The notes below the pieces were generated by a model, which worked only from the letters and a program-made list of their open reading frames with translations, was not told the origin of the DNA and did no database searches. A stretch of DNA of 64,000 nt from Pratylenchus scribneri (taxonomy: Eukaryota; Nematoda; Chromadorea; Rhabditida; Pratylenchidae), in assembly GCA_030063045.1 (NCBI GenBank), contig JAQSEB010000010.1, positions 744,001 through 808,000 on the forward strand. Reading direction: 5' to 3'. Positions 23,301 to 34,649 of the stretch are shown one piece after another. Numbering within the stretch: position 1 is the first letter of the stretch; every line of letters starts with the position of its first letter. A program made the translations under genes and the position numbers.

Positions 23301-23994
23301 ACGTCAACGGCTTTTCACACTATAATTTTGCACGAGGGAATTTAAAAGGGATTTGCTCATTAATTTTCGCACGCATGTGTCACCGTCCCAGTTATAAACT
23401 TTAATATTTGTCTAAACCCCCCCCCCCCCCCCACCCTTCAAAGGCAGCAAAATGAATGTGGGTCTCGGATATTAATGATTAGAAAATTCAATTTCACAAA
23501 ATTTTTGTGAAAAATATAAACCGATTATTTGGAGTGGAATTTATGTTTGTTAATTTTTAATGGGCGCCATAGGACGGGGCGGATGATTTCATTTTGGTAG
23601 GGAAAATAAATGTGTATCGTACCCCCTTAAAATAGCCAATTGACGTTTCAAAGGCTTCATCACTCGTATACAATTTTGCACGAGGGGGGACTACTTAACG
23701 GATTTGCTCATCTGTTTTTTCATCATAATCTCGTGCATGTGTCATCCATCCATCCGTGTGTCCCAATTACAAACTTCACAAAATAATATTCATGTCTAGA
23801 CATTCCGTCGGCTTTTTTTTTGAGGCCTTTCAAAGACAGAGGGGTGTGTCCCGGACCGGATATTAAATGATTAAAAATTTCACAAAAATTTAAGAGTGAA
23901 AAGTAAACATAAACCGATTATTTAAGAGTGGATATGTTTGCTGCTTTTTAATGTGCCATCCATAGGGGATGATGATTCGTAGGAAATTTTCTCA

Positions 23995-24395
23995 ACTTAT
24001 ATGCATTTTTCTACTGTAAAGTCTTTATTTGTAGCACAAGAAGAGCACACTTTAATAATAGCCATAGCTAAGCTTGAAAAAATTATGTCAAAAATAACTA
24101 CTAAATTTTTAGGTGAAATTAAGCCGAAATATGCATTTTTAATCTCACAAAAATATCAAAAAAGCCCTGAGGGTCTCTTGAGAAATAAAAGCCCACAATC
24201 TCTAGGCCCACTTTCTAATAAAATAGCACACCTAAGTTAGGCTTTGAAAAATAAAAAGCCCATGGGTTTCTAATAGAAAAAATACATAAATTCTCTATTA
24301 GTAGCCCCGGGGCAATTATAAATTTCAGAGACCACCCACAGAAGGGGGCTCTCAATAGAGTGGGGACCATTAATAGAGAATTTACGGTACTTGAA
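23995..24395. repeat. Insertion within the third tandem unit
   Basis: Interrupts the unit. The right part reads AATTCTCTATTAGTAGCCCC, GGGGCAATTATAAATTTCAG and TAATAGAGAATTTACGGTAC, the CCCCGGGG-centred family. The open frame at 24001-24240 has no recognisable domain. Confidence 0.5.
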
Positions 24396-26189
24396 TCTCT
24401 CTCTCTCTCTCTCCTAGATTTCTATCCTCTGGCTCCAACCATCATGGCCGCGGATGATTTCATTCATTTGACAACAAGGAAAAATGTATCGTAGTCATTA
24501 AAAATTGTAGCCATTTAATTTGACGTATCAAAGGCTTCACCCCTCGTATATAATTTTGCACGAGGGGGGTCTACTTCTACTTAACGGATTTGCTCATCTG
24601 TTTTTTTTTATATAATCTCGTGCATGTGTCATCCATCCATCCATCCGTGTGTCCCAATTACAAACTTCACAAAATAATATTCGTGTCTAGACTAGACATT
24701 CCGTCCGTCTATTTTTTTTTGAGAGCGTCGCCTGCTCTCTGGCTCCTTTAAAGACACACGAGGATGGGCCACTCTAATGATAAAAAAATTTCGCAAAATT
24801 TTAGAGCGAAACATAAACTATAATTAATGGAGGAATTTATTTATTACTTTTAATTGGCCATGCGCTATGGGCAGACGATTTCATTCATTTGGGTGGGGCA
24901 AAAAAAATTTTACCCTCGCCTAAAAATCGTAGCCATTTGACACGTCAAATGCTTCATCATAAATTTTGCGCCACGAGTGTACTGACGGATTTGCTCATCT
25001 GTTTTTTTCATAATTGGGGGCAGCCACCACCCACCGCTCTCTAGACTCTAGGCTACTTAAACCCCACGTTAAACCCTTCTGCCTCGTCAGCTTTTGCACG
25101 AGAGAATACTTATAGCGGATTTGCTCATCTGCTGCTGTTTTTTCCATAATCTCGTGCATGTGTCATCCATCCATCCATCCGTGTGTCCCAATTACAAACT
25201 TCACAAAATAATATTCGTGTCTAGACATTCCGTCCGTCTATTTTTTTCAAGAGCGTCGCCTGCTCTCTGGTCCCTCCCTCCTTCAAAAAGACGGGGGCTG
25301 AAGGGAAGAGGGTCACGATCGATTTCAGCGCCCCAAAGCCACCAATATAGAGAGAAGGGAGGGAAAAGGGGTGGAAGCCACTCTCTTCTCTAGCCTCTAG
25401 GGCTTTCATTTAAGCCCCCACCAGCAGCCACCTTACAAAAAACCACCACCTTTTTCCCTCCTTTTCATTGTCTGCCTCGTCAGTAGCAGAAGCCAGCCAC
25501 TGCCAGACAAAATAAATTCCTTCGCCGCCGTCGCCCCGCCCTGTCTGCTGTCTGGTCTTTGAGAAGACAGACGATGGGCGACCACAAGCCAACCAACCAG
25601 CCTCCTTTTCCCTTTATTCCATTTTCCATTCCCGTCCCGTCGTCTCCCAGTCCCCCGGACCCAACCGCCACCGCCAGACCCCATCCATCCTTACGCGAAT
25701 TGGGAATTGACTTTGAATGAATGCGGTGAATGTGTGTTTTAACCTCATTTCTGCCTAAAATGCGGAGCACAGCCGTCCGGTTGCAACCAAAAACCAGCCG
25801 ACCCAGACGGCCACAAAATTTTTCGGGAGGTCATAAAAAATTTTTTGGGAGGCTATAAAAAATTTTGGGTGGAGGAGGCGGAATTCAGCAGAACACTACT
25901 CTCCTCCTCCTCACAACATTTTAGGCCATTTTAGTCTCGCAAATTCCACCGTGTTCCGTCTCGTCGGCTTTTTTTTATTTATTGTTTTGTGTCTGTGTTA
26001 CTCACATGCCCCCCAGAGCACAGAACAGAACAGGGAGAGGAGACCCAGACAGACATAAGGCGGTGGACGGCTGGCAGCAGACGCAAAATTCTCTCCTCCA
26101 ACTAAAAACTATAAATAAATTTTAGTCAACAAAAAACTATTTAAAATGGAGTATAAAAAGTATTGAAAAAGGCCAAAGATTCTATCCGT

Positions 26190-26600
26190 TCGGGGCAGTT
26201 TGTCCCACCAGACTCCCAAAATTTATACCCAATTGATAGATCTCTGATGGAGGGAGACGCATTTGTTTGCTAATAATTTTCTATGAATTTAACCAATTTT
26301 AAATTAGTTTTAAACCGTTTAAAACAAAATGTGATTTAAACCGGTTAAGACCCTTTAATTGTTGACCAAACCAAAATTTGGTTTAAACCATTTAAAACCG
26401 ATTAATTGTTGACCAAACCAAAATGTGGTTTAAACCGTTTAAAACCCATTAATTGTTGACCAAACCAAAATTTGGTTTAAAAAACCGTTTAAAACCGATT
26501 AATTGTTGACCAAACCATAACCAAATTATATACCATTCAATGCGTCTTGACCACAGCTCTATCCAATTTTGGGTATATTTGGTTTGTGAATATGTGGGAC
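26190..26600. repeat. Foldback element family A, copy 4
   Basis: GCAGTTTGTCCCACCAGACT at the left; at the right CATTCAATGCGTCTTGACCA, AGCTCTATCCAATTTTGGGT and GTGGGACAAACCC. Between them are repeated ATTGTTGACCAAACCAAAAT / GTTTAAACC units. Confidence 0.8.
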
Positions 26601-27019
26601 AAACCCTTAAACTTGGACATTTTTTCGACATTTGTGATACTTTTTGTGACATTTTTTAAAATTTTTTTTACCACATTTTAAATATTTTTTCCCCATTTAA
26701 ATCTAGTCTCCGACGAAAATTCTCCATATTGTATTTTAGCCATCCCCACCCCATTCCCCATCTCCTATTCAAATTTTGTGCGTGTTTTACATTTTACTGC
26801 AGTTTCCACAGAGCTCCAGACTCTATTATTTAATTTTCTTGCAAAATTCCAACCCCCCCGCCGTGTGCTCCGTGGGCTTATTTATTGTTTTACTCACATG
26901 CCCCAGACCCAGACAGACATGGGACGGGGTGGGGTTTTCGGCTGGCAGAAATTTCCAAATAAAAACTAAAAATAAATTTTAAGTCAACAAACATTCTCTC
27001 CTATTTTTGATTGTGTTTG

Positions 27020-27225
27020 CATAGGTTTAATCAATTAAAACTTAGTTTGAACCAAAAACCAAAATCGGTTTAAGCGGTTTAAAAACCCAAATCGGTTAAA
27101 TCCGTTTAAAACCAACCAAAATAGGTTTAAACCCTCAATCAAAATGGGTTTAAACCTAAACCAAAATGGGTTTAAACCGTTTAATACCCTTTAATTTTGA
27201 GCAAACCACAACAAACTATATATTC
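27020..27225. repeat. Foldback element family A, copy 5 (partial)
   Basis: Repeated AAATCGGTTTAA / GGTTTAAACC words and TTTAATTTTGAGCAAACCAC, with one end missing. Confidence 0.65.
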
Positions 27226-27529
27226 ATCCAAAATTCCAACCCCTTTATCCGTGGGCTGGGCTAATTCAGCACAAGAGACCAGAAGGGGTTCGGCTGGCAG
27301 CAGACGGAATTTCCATAAATAAATTTTAGTCAACAAATATTTAAAACCCAACTCTCCTCCTACTTTAGCTAAAATTCGCGTATATATTTGTGTGTTTTAT
27401 TCCTTCCATCTCCAAATTTTATTTTGTTTGTGTTTTATCGCGACCCTCCCTCGCCAGCCAGTATTTATTTGTGCTGCAAAATTTCATCGTCCCCCATCCA
27501 ATTTCAGTTTTGCAATTTCACAAAATAAA

Positions 27530-29244
27530 ATGTTTATTGGTGGACTTCTCAAAGCGGTTCGACGTAAAATTCAAACAAGTGAGGAACAAGAGAATTTGCC
27601 CACCTCATTGGAGCAAAAACGGCGAAAGAAATCACAAGTAAGGAAAGTGGTTTAAATTTGGGAAATACAATAGTTAATTTGCCGAAAAAAGTCAAAAATA
27701 CTTAAACCGGTTTAAGTTTAAGGGTTTGTCCCAAATATTCACAAACCAAATATACCCAAAATTGGATAGAGCTGGTCAAAACGCATGGAATGGTATATAA
27801 TTTGGTTATGGTTTGGTCAAAAATAAAGGGTTTTAAACGGTTTAAGCCGCATTTTGATTTTAAACCGTATAAGCCCACTTTGGATTTAGGTTCAAAATCA
27901 ATTTTAAAATGGGTAAACCTAAGCCAAAACATAACCAAATTATGCGTCGTGACAAGATTTGAATATAAGGTTTAGGGATCTAAATCTTAAACCTTTTTGT
28001 CATTTCCAATAATCCCTTTGGCAATTTAAATATTTGCTAAAGAAATTGATTTAATTCATTTTTTCTCACAATCCAGAAATCCACAACATTGCGGCGAGTA
28101 ATCCAAGAAGAAAATTCCAACAACAATGTTTTGGCCAATTGCAGCGTTGAATCCAATGGAAATGTGTCCAAAGAAGCAAATCAAATGGAAGAAATGTCTT
28201 TGAAAAAGGCACCAGAAACATTGGAGAAGGCTATTTCTTGTGATTGCAATTCTGCCAATGAACAATCAAAACAATTTGCGGATAGCAGTGAAATGATTGG
28301 GGCTTCGACAGAAGAAGAAGCCAGCAGCCGGAATCGAAGGCGATTTTCTACATCCGCAGCAGCAGCCAAAGGCAAATTCCAAATGTCCACTCAACAAAGA
28401 ATTGTAATTCATTCATTTGTTTGAATTCATCAAAATAATTTAAAATATTCTTTTCAGGAAAAACTGAAAGAACGCTTCCGGCTGGATGCTTCCGAATCTG
28501 AATTAGTTGGACTCAATCAGCAGGGCGGTGAATGTTGTTCGGTTTGCCTTTTTCGGCCAGCCACCGTGCGCACCTACCCCTGTGGGCATCAAGTTTTTTG
28601 TCGACTTTGTGCACTCACACTAATTCAGGTGATCCACTGGTTTAGAATAATTCCGCCTGTTCTGATTTTAATAATTCCGCCTGTTCTGATTTTAATAATT
28701 CCGCCTGCTCTGATTTTAAATAATTCCACCTGTTCTGATTTTAATAATTCCGCCTGTTCTGATTTTAATAATTCCGCCTGTTCTGATTTTAATAATTCCG
28801 CCTGTTCTGATTTTAATAATTCCGCCTGTTCTGATTTTAATAATTCCGCCTGTTCTGATTTTAATAATTCCGCCTGTTCTGATTTTAATAATTCCGCCTG
28901 TTCTGATTTTAATAATTCCGCCTGTTCTGATTTTAATAATTCCGCCTATTCCGCCTGTTCTGATCTTAATTCCATCTGATTAAAAAATAATCAATTTTTT
29001 TCATTTCCAGAGTCTTTTTGAATGCGGCAAGGAGGAAATGCGTTGTACAATTTGCCGTGCCGGAATTGCCGCACTCCGTCATCAAAAGAAAGGTGGCGGA
29101 AAACAACAACAAAAATGCGAGGAAATGCATTCTTCAAATCAACCTGCCAATGCCAACAATAATGCCAATGTTTTGCCAACATGCTGGAGAAGGCATTGGC
29201 GCAATGCATCATACAGGAAAAGAACTGTTGGCGGTGGTGATTGA
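27530..29244 (+). CDS. RING-finger protein, probable E3 ubiquitin ligase
   Basis: Four exons: 27530-27637, 28077-28403, 28458-28628, 29011-29244, giving 840 nt, 279 residues. The first half is low-complexity and hydrophilic (poly-Ala AAAA, many Ser, Asn and Glu). The RING spans the exon 3/4 junction: CSVCLFRPATVRTYPCGHQV, FCRLCALTL, then CTICRAGI in exon 4, a C-x2-C..C-x-H-x3-C-x2-C..C-x2-C pattern. The C-terminus is Asn- and Gln-rich. RING domains recruit E2 enzymes for ubiquitin transfer; the substrate cannot be told. Intron 3 carries a 24-bp minisatellite that is in frame, so reading through it would split the RING with repeated NNSACSDF words. Confidence 0.8.
27715..27990. repeat. Foldback element family A, copy 6 (RING gene intron 1)
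   Basis: AAGGGTTTGTCCCAAATATT..GATAGAGCTGGTCAAAACGC at the left; GGTAAACCTAAGCC and TGCGTCGTGACAAGATTTGA at the right. Confidence 0.8.
28640..28970. repeat. 24-bp minisatellite (TTCTGATTTTAATAATTCCG+CCTG)
   Basis: About thirteen units, the reverse complement of the array at 16341-16590. It fills intron 3 of the RING gene almost completely. Confidence 0.93.
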
Positions 29245-30385
29245 AGAGGAAAAATTTTGGGAAGTATGAATTGAAAAACTGGAAAAGTTTGGATGATATG
29301 AATATGAAATTCGATATCGGTGAAAGAGATTTTTGCCTATTCCTTCCAAATTCCTGCCTCTTTAATTGATTATATTCCACATAACTACCGTATTTTTCCT
29401 AATATTGACCCCATTTTTAAGGATTTTTAAGGAGAAAAATGATTTTGTTAGACTTCAGCGAAATAAAAGCCACCTTTCTAATAGTAGCCTCATTTCAAAT
29501 AATAGCTCTTCTTTCGAGGTCTACCTCTAATAATAACCCCATTTAAGATTTTTTTAAGAAAAAAAAGTTTTTTTGCCTCCTTTTGAAATTTTGAAAATCT
29601 CCGAAAAAATAGTAGCCCGGGGCCATTATTAGAAAAAATACGGTATACAAAAGCACACATACCACCAACATGGATCTCGCCATCTCCTCTCAATCACATA
29701 AATTTGCAATTTTGTATATTATTTTATTATTCATTTTTGTGAGCTCTCAACAAATCGCAACCGAAAATTAATTCTCTTCTTGTCACTTATTTTATTAATT
29801 ATTATTGTAATTTTTTCAATTCTTTTTACTTTTTAGTTCAATTTTTCATTTAAATTAAATGTTAATAATGAAATTAAAAAATTATTTCATCTAAAATAAA
29901 TATTTAATGAGTGAATCTAGAGGGCATTTCAAATTGTAATGCTAAGTTCGAGTTTTTCGTTCGAATTACTGTATATAGTCTAGAGTACTGTATAATATAT
30001 AAAAAAAGTACAAAAGTGAAAATCAAGTCCAAAAAAAATAATTTCCGCTGCTGAGCGAATTCAACCTTTGACCCTTAAAATTTTGCAAAAGCTCTCCCCC
30101 CCCCCCTCAGGGTAGAAATTTTTTGATTAAATCTTCTAATCTAGCTCTAGAGGTCTATGTTTTCACAATGAAATATTTGATAATTTTTTTTTTATACTTT
30201 TATAAGTAAAAAAGGATTGATTCAATAAGAAAAAAAAAGAACAAAATATGAATTTATGGAAAATGTATTTAAAAACATAAATTTTGTATGAATATGAAAG
30301 AAATTAAGAAATGGAAAATTGGAAACAATTAAGAAGAAAATCAGTACCCTTATAGGTAAAAAATCACAAATAAATTTTGTTGTTT
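29245..30385. other. Spacer between convergent RING and MIF4G-like genes
   Basis: About 1.1 kb. It contains an element with inverted ends (ACCGTATTTTTCCTAAT / ATTAGAAAAAATACGGT, 29385-29644), a tRNA-like SINE-type fragment around 29940-30110, and AT-rich sequence. No gene is supported. Confidence 0.6.
29385..29644. mobile_element. Foldback element with ACCGTATTTTT ends
   Basis: ACCGTATTTTTCCTAATATT at the left and ATTAGAAAAAATACGGT at the right. The interior has GTAGCCCGGGGCCATTATT. About 260 bp; no coding capacity. Confidence 0.75.
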
Positions 30386-33300
30386 TCATCTCACAGTTTG
30401 TGTTGTGGCATTCAAATATTTTGGCGTCTTCGTTTGTGCATTCGTCTGGGACCATTTTCCCATTTGTTGATAAAGCATCAAAAGGGAGGATTTCACGGAT
30501 CTATAATATAAAAAAGGTTAAATAATTGTAGAAAAAAAAACATTGAAAATGCCGAAAAAGAAACCAGTAAGACCAAAATAATTATAATAGTTTAAGATGG
30601 GTTTGTCCCACACATTCACAAACCAAATATACGCAAAATTGGATAGAGCTGATCAAGACGCATTGAATGGTATATAATTTGGTTATGGTTTGGTCAACAA
30701 TTAATGGGTTTTAAACGGTTTAAACCACATTTTGGTTTGGTCAACAATTAAAGGGTTTTAAACGGTTTAAACTACATTTTGGTTTAAATCATTTAAACTG
30801 GTTTTGATTTTAATCCATTTAAACCGGTTTGGGATTTGAATTCAAACCATTTTAAACGGTTTTTTAGTTTTACTACATTTAAATCGGTTTTGTTTTAGAC
30901 AATAGACCACAGTGGTTTTAAACGTTTAAACTGGTTTTGTTTTTAAACCATTTAAACCACATTTTGATTTCAAACGATTAAACTGGTTTTAGTTTTAAAT
31001 CGTTAACTGGTTTAGTTTTAAACCAGTTTAATTGGTATTGGTATAGTTTTAGACCATTCAAACCCGTTTTGGTCTTAAACCGTTTAAACAGGTAACTGCT
31101 TTTTACTTTTAGACCATTTAACTGGCTATGATTTTAAGTTTTAATCCATTTAAACCGGTTTTGTTTTAGACCATAAAACTTTCTTGGTTTTAAACCGTTT
31201 AAACCAATTTTGGTTATTGGTTCAAAACTAAAAGTTTTAATTGGTTAAACCTAAAAGATGCGTCTTGACGAGATCTATCGATTGGATATAAGGTTTACGG
31301 GTTTAGTATAAATTTCTGAACCGTTAAGTTTTTCGACATTTTTTTTCTACATTTTCTTAATTTACCTTGGCAAAATTATGTTGCTGACTAAAATTTCCAC
31401 GGTTAAATCGTAAATTCCATTGAATAGTTCCGGATAATTTAGCCACAAATATCGTTGACCATTCATACAAACGGACAAAATTCCTTCAAAAAATAATTAA
31501 TTTATTAGGTAAATTCAAGGTTTTTTTTTACCTTGGATAGATTTGAGTAAAATTTTCGATTCATCCGTGCTTTCGCCATTCTCCGTAATTGATGATTGGG
31601 GTTGATCATTCTAAAAATTATTTCAATTTTTATTTTTTTGATTAAAATGGAACTCTGGTGAGAATTATTTGATAGTTATAAAAACCGTAAATTCTCTATT
31701 AGAAGTCTGAAGCATTAGGGTTTAGAAATTTCAGATATTCTCCAGCAGGGGGAGGCTTTAAAAAATTTTAAGGGGTCACTATAGCTCAGTCAGTGGTAAA
31801 AGCTGCCGCACAGACAATAATGCGGTAGTCGCGCAGGTTCGATTCCTGCTAGCGGCATGAATTTTCCCACCCGAAGCCCAACCAAGGCTTTCCATCCCTT
31901 CGTGGGTCAGCTAAATTGGTAGCCGCGGGGGTTTTGAAAAATTTAGCGGTCTCGGGTTCGAATCCGCTCAAGAGAAAAATATTTTTTCAAATGGATTTTT
32001 ACATATTCTACAGTAAACTTCAGAGGGTGAAATACTGTCATTGTATATCAATGTGTTAATCTGTCTATTAATTAATTTTTTTAACCAAATTTATTAGAAA
32101 TTTCACTGGATTTTATTCTGCTAAATTTAATTGAAAAATCCAAACCTTCAATTTCGATTTCACAAACTCAATCCATCCCATAATTGTACTGTAGATTGTG
32201 AACAATATCAAATTGGAGCCCTCAATGGCTTTGTCAAAATTCCGCGGCCATCGATTCACCATGAATTGGGCCAACACATTTGGAATTGATTCAAACTTTT
32301 CTTCCGTCTCTTGCCGTAAAAATTTTCCAACCAATTCTGTCAAACATTCGGAAATGGCAATTTGAAAGTTTTCATATTCTAAAAATTGTATTGGAAATTG
32401 GTAAATAATGGAATTTATTAGGTTAGATGCTAGGCTTGAAAATTTTTAAAATCTCGGATTTTAAGCAACCCAGAGACTTGAGAATAGGCTCATTCGAGTC
32501 GGCATGGTCGATTTAGTCTATGAAATTTCAATTTCAGAACCGAAATAAGGCTCATGCAAAAGTTAGTAAACCAAAACTGGTTTGGGTTTAAACAATGGTT
32601 CAGCTTTTCAAAATAAACTCATAACGGTTTAAAATTGAAATTTCATAGACTAAATTGATCATTGCTAATCGAATGAGCCTATTTTCGAGTCTATAGGCTA
32701 TTTGGAAGCTGAGATTTGCAGAAATTTACTAGGCCAGCAACTATTAAATTAAGGAATTTATTTCCAACTAAAATAAATCATTTTGAAATGAATACCAATT
32801 AATTCGGTACAAATCTCCAACACAAAATACACATTCGTTTGTTCCACCGCCGATTGACACAATGTTTCGGCAATTTGTGCGAATTCATCTTTTGTAAATT
32901 GATCGGCTTTTTGTCGTATTATTGGCTCTTAAAAAGTTGAAAAATTTTATTAGCAATTTTTAAGGAAAATAATTTAAATGGCGAGAAAAATATATCGGTT
33001 CAATGGTTTATTCTAGACCCCTAAACCCATAAATTTTATACCCAATCGACAAAACTGGTCAAGAAGCATCGTTTGATAATGGTTTGGGTTTTACCAATTC
33101 TAATTTAGTTTTGAACCATTAAACCAAAACCGGTTTAAACCGTTTAAAACCAAAATGTGGTCCAAACCGTTTAAAACCCTTTAATTGTTCACCAAACCAA
33201 AATGTGGTTTAAACCGTTTAAAACCGATTAATTATTGACCAAATCATAACCAAATTATATACCATTCAATGCGTCTTCTTGACCAGCTATATCCAATTTT

Positions 33301-33657
33301 GGGTATAATATTTGGTTTGTGAATTTATGGAGTAAACCATTAAACGATTATAATTATTTTCGACTTTTTTCGCCAAATTAAATATAACCTAATTTTTAAC
33401 ATAATTAATTGAATGAATTTACTAATGCCAGCAAGTGAAATGGACGCATCCTCATTGGAAATTGAAATTTGTTCCAGTGCATCCGATAAAGTAATCTCTG
33501 ATTCGGGGGTAACGGTTGTTCTGGCTTCTCGTTGTTTTCGATTTCTATTTGGAGAATTGCCCAGCGCCGATTGAATGGTGCCAAGGAATCGCTTGTCCCG
33601 ATCTCTGTTTTGTGCTCCGGCAGCAGCGGGTTTTCTCGTTGGAGATTCTTTTGACAT
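30386..33657 (-). CDS. MIF4G-like helical-repeat protein
   Basis: Six exons on minus: 33657-33423, 32927-32796, 32378-32146, 31610-31532, 31483-31366, 30500-30386; 912 nt, 303 residues, phases consistent. The N-terminus is basic and disordered (MSKESPTRKPAAAG). The rest is leucine-rich and helical (IAETLCQSAVEQTNVYFVLE, LTELVGKFLRQETEEKF, LFNGIYDLTVEILVSNIILP). This is the look of MIF4G-type HEAT repeats found in eIF4G, PAIP1, CTIF and MIF4GD. I infer a role in mRNA translation or turnover, but no exact orthologue is recognised. An alternative frame of the last exon (IREILPFDAL..) is open for longer but does not fit the splice phase. Confidence 0.6.
30588..31330. repeat. Foldback element family A, longest copy (MIF4G-like gene intron 5)
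   Basis: About 740 bp. Standard left end GATGGGTTTGTCCCACACAT..GATAGAGCTGATCAAGACGC and right end GATGCGTCTTGACGAGATCT..ATATAAGGTTTACGGG. The middle is expanded to about 18 palindromic GGTTTTA/AACCGTTTAAACC units. Confidence 0.85.
31775..31857 (+). tRNA. tRNA-like sequence, probable pseudogene
   Basis: A-box-like TAGCTCAGTCAGTGG and a perfect T-arm GCAGG-TTCGATT-CCTGC. The 7-bp acceptor stem (GTCACTA / TAGCGGC) has one mismatch and one G-T pair. The anticodon stem CCGCA/TGCGG closes a 10-nt loop instead of 7, so it is unlikely to be a working tRNA. A second fragment with GGGTTCGAATCC follows at about 31918-31975. Confidence 0.45.
32425..32750. repeat. Foldback element family D, copy 1 (MIF4G-like gene intron 2)
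   Basis: GGTTAGATGCTAGGCTTGAA at the left; GAATAGGCTCATTCGAGTCG is mirrored by CGAATGAGCCTATTTTCGAG; ends with TACTAGGCCAGCAACTA. Second copy at 60303-60632. Confidence 0.8.
33005..33345. repeat. Foldback element family A, copy 8 (MIF4G-like gene intron 1)
   Basis: Left TATTCTAGACCCCTAAACCC..CAATCGACAAAACTGGTCAA; right CAATGCGTCTTCTTGACCAG..TATTTGGTTTGTGAATTTAT. Confidence 0.8.
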
Positions 33658-34649
33658 TTTTTTTTTCTGTTAAAAAACTGGCCTAAATCTATTAAAGTGG
33701 CAAAAGAATGTATTTAAAAATATTCAAATCTGGTAAAATAATTTAATTTCCATGTTAAACACTTTTGAAAATGAAAAAGACAAATTTTATGAGAAATTTT
33801 ATCAAGCAAAATAAAATAAGTGAAAACAAATGGGATCATTAGGGACCGGATTTATGATTTTAATTTTTTTTACTGATTTTGATAGACTTTTATGTCATTA
33901 TATCGGCATTTTTCGGTGATTTTTGCCCGTTTTCGAAAATATTTTGAAGCTATATTTTTTTAAAATTTAGAAAAAAAAAGTAAAATTTTTTAAGATTTGA
34001 CAATTTTTGAAAAAAAAAAATGATGAAAAATTGATTAGCGAAATTATTTGGAAAAAAATATGAAAAACTAATTTTGGCAATTTTTGAATGAAAAATTAAT
34101 TTTGGCAATTTTTGAATGAAAAATTAATTTTGGCAATTTTTGAAAGAAAAATTAATTTTGAAATGTGAATAATTTGTGTTTGCAATTGCAATGAAAAAAT
34201 TATTTTTGATCATTATTTTTGAAAATTTTCATCAAATTTTGCCGTTTTTGTCTATATAAATCCGATCCCTAGTGACCAAAAAATGTCCAAATGTCAGAAA
34301 ATATGTGAAAGCATAAAAGTGATATCATATGTCAAAAATAAGTCCATCCTGGGATATATTCGAATATTCATTAACCCGCCTCGTTGATTGGTTCAAGTGT
34401 AAATAAGAGTAAATATTTTTGAGCCTTCTTCCATTGTCCTTTATTTTTCGGTATTTTCTTATTGAAGTGTAAACTGAAAAGTGAAACCTGTGAATCATTC
34501 AAATCGAAGATTATCTGACCCGCGCATTTCGTACTAAATTATTCAGATTAAAATTCACAAATACATTAAAACAATTTACTGTGCAAAAGTAATCACCAAT
34601 GGCGCCCTGTCCATCATTTGCGGTGATCTTTGATAATCATTTTAATAAT
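33658..34649. other. Spacer with family-H foldback sequence
   Basis: Contains a foldback from about 33838 (TTAGGGACCGGATTTATGAT) to 34275 (ATAAATCCGATCCCTAGTGA) with an AT-rich tandem centre (GGCAATTTTTGAATGAAAAA, three units at 34075-34160). A reading ITANDGQGAIGDYFC on minus at about 34593-34640 could be a further exon of the neighbouring small gene, but the evidence is weak. Confidence 0.5.

Larger units (their letters stand above)
22781..25300. repeat. Degenerate tandem duplication block downstream of CWF19L2
   Basis: Four to five diverged units of about 400 bp follow one another, at about 22799, 23461, 23850, 24760 and 25080. Each has some or all of the following, in order: ATAAACCGATTA, GGAATTTATTTG, GCGGATGATTTCATTT, TTTTGCACGAGGG, GGATTTGCTCAT, TCGTGCATGTGTCATCCATC, CCCAATTACAAACTTCACAA and GTCTAGACATTCCGTC. 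The first unit carries a hAT-like insertion and the third another insertion (about 24000-24395). Short open frames here are not supported as genes. Confidence 0.75.
25960..27370. repeat. Three diverged copies of a ~130-bp segment upstream of the RING gene
   Basis: Segments at about 25960-26135, 26875-27000 and 27250-27365 share CAGACAGACAT, CGGCTGGCAG(CAGACG), AATAAATTTTAGTCAACAAA and CTCTCCTCC-like words; the first two also share TCACATGCCCC. They are separated by family-A foldback sequence, which suggests local duplication of the RING gene's upstream region. Confidence 0.6.

Noticed and set aside
25094..25770. Several open frames on both strands
   Set aside because: GC-richer, low-complexity stretch; no domain, no splice partners, mutually overlapping.
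28566..28979. Open frame with repeated NNSACSDF as a real repeat protein
   Set aside because: Good donor at 28629 and acceptor at 29010 flank the array, and splicing restores a proper RING finger.
30222..30455. Alternative, longer frame of the last MIF4G-like exon (IREILPFDAL)
   Set aside because: The upstream exon ends in phase 2, which forces the RSVKSSLLMLY frame; no other donor fits.
31775..31857. Functional tRNA gene
   Set aside because: Anticodon loop of 10 nt and an imperfect acceptor stem; kept only as a tRNA-like pseudogene.
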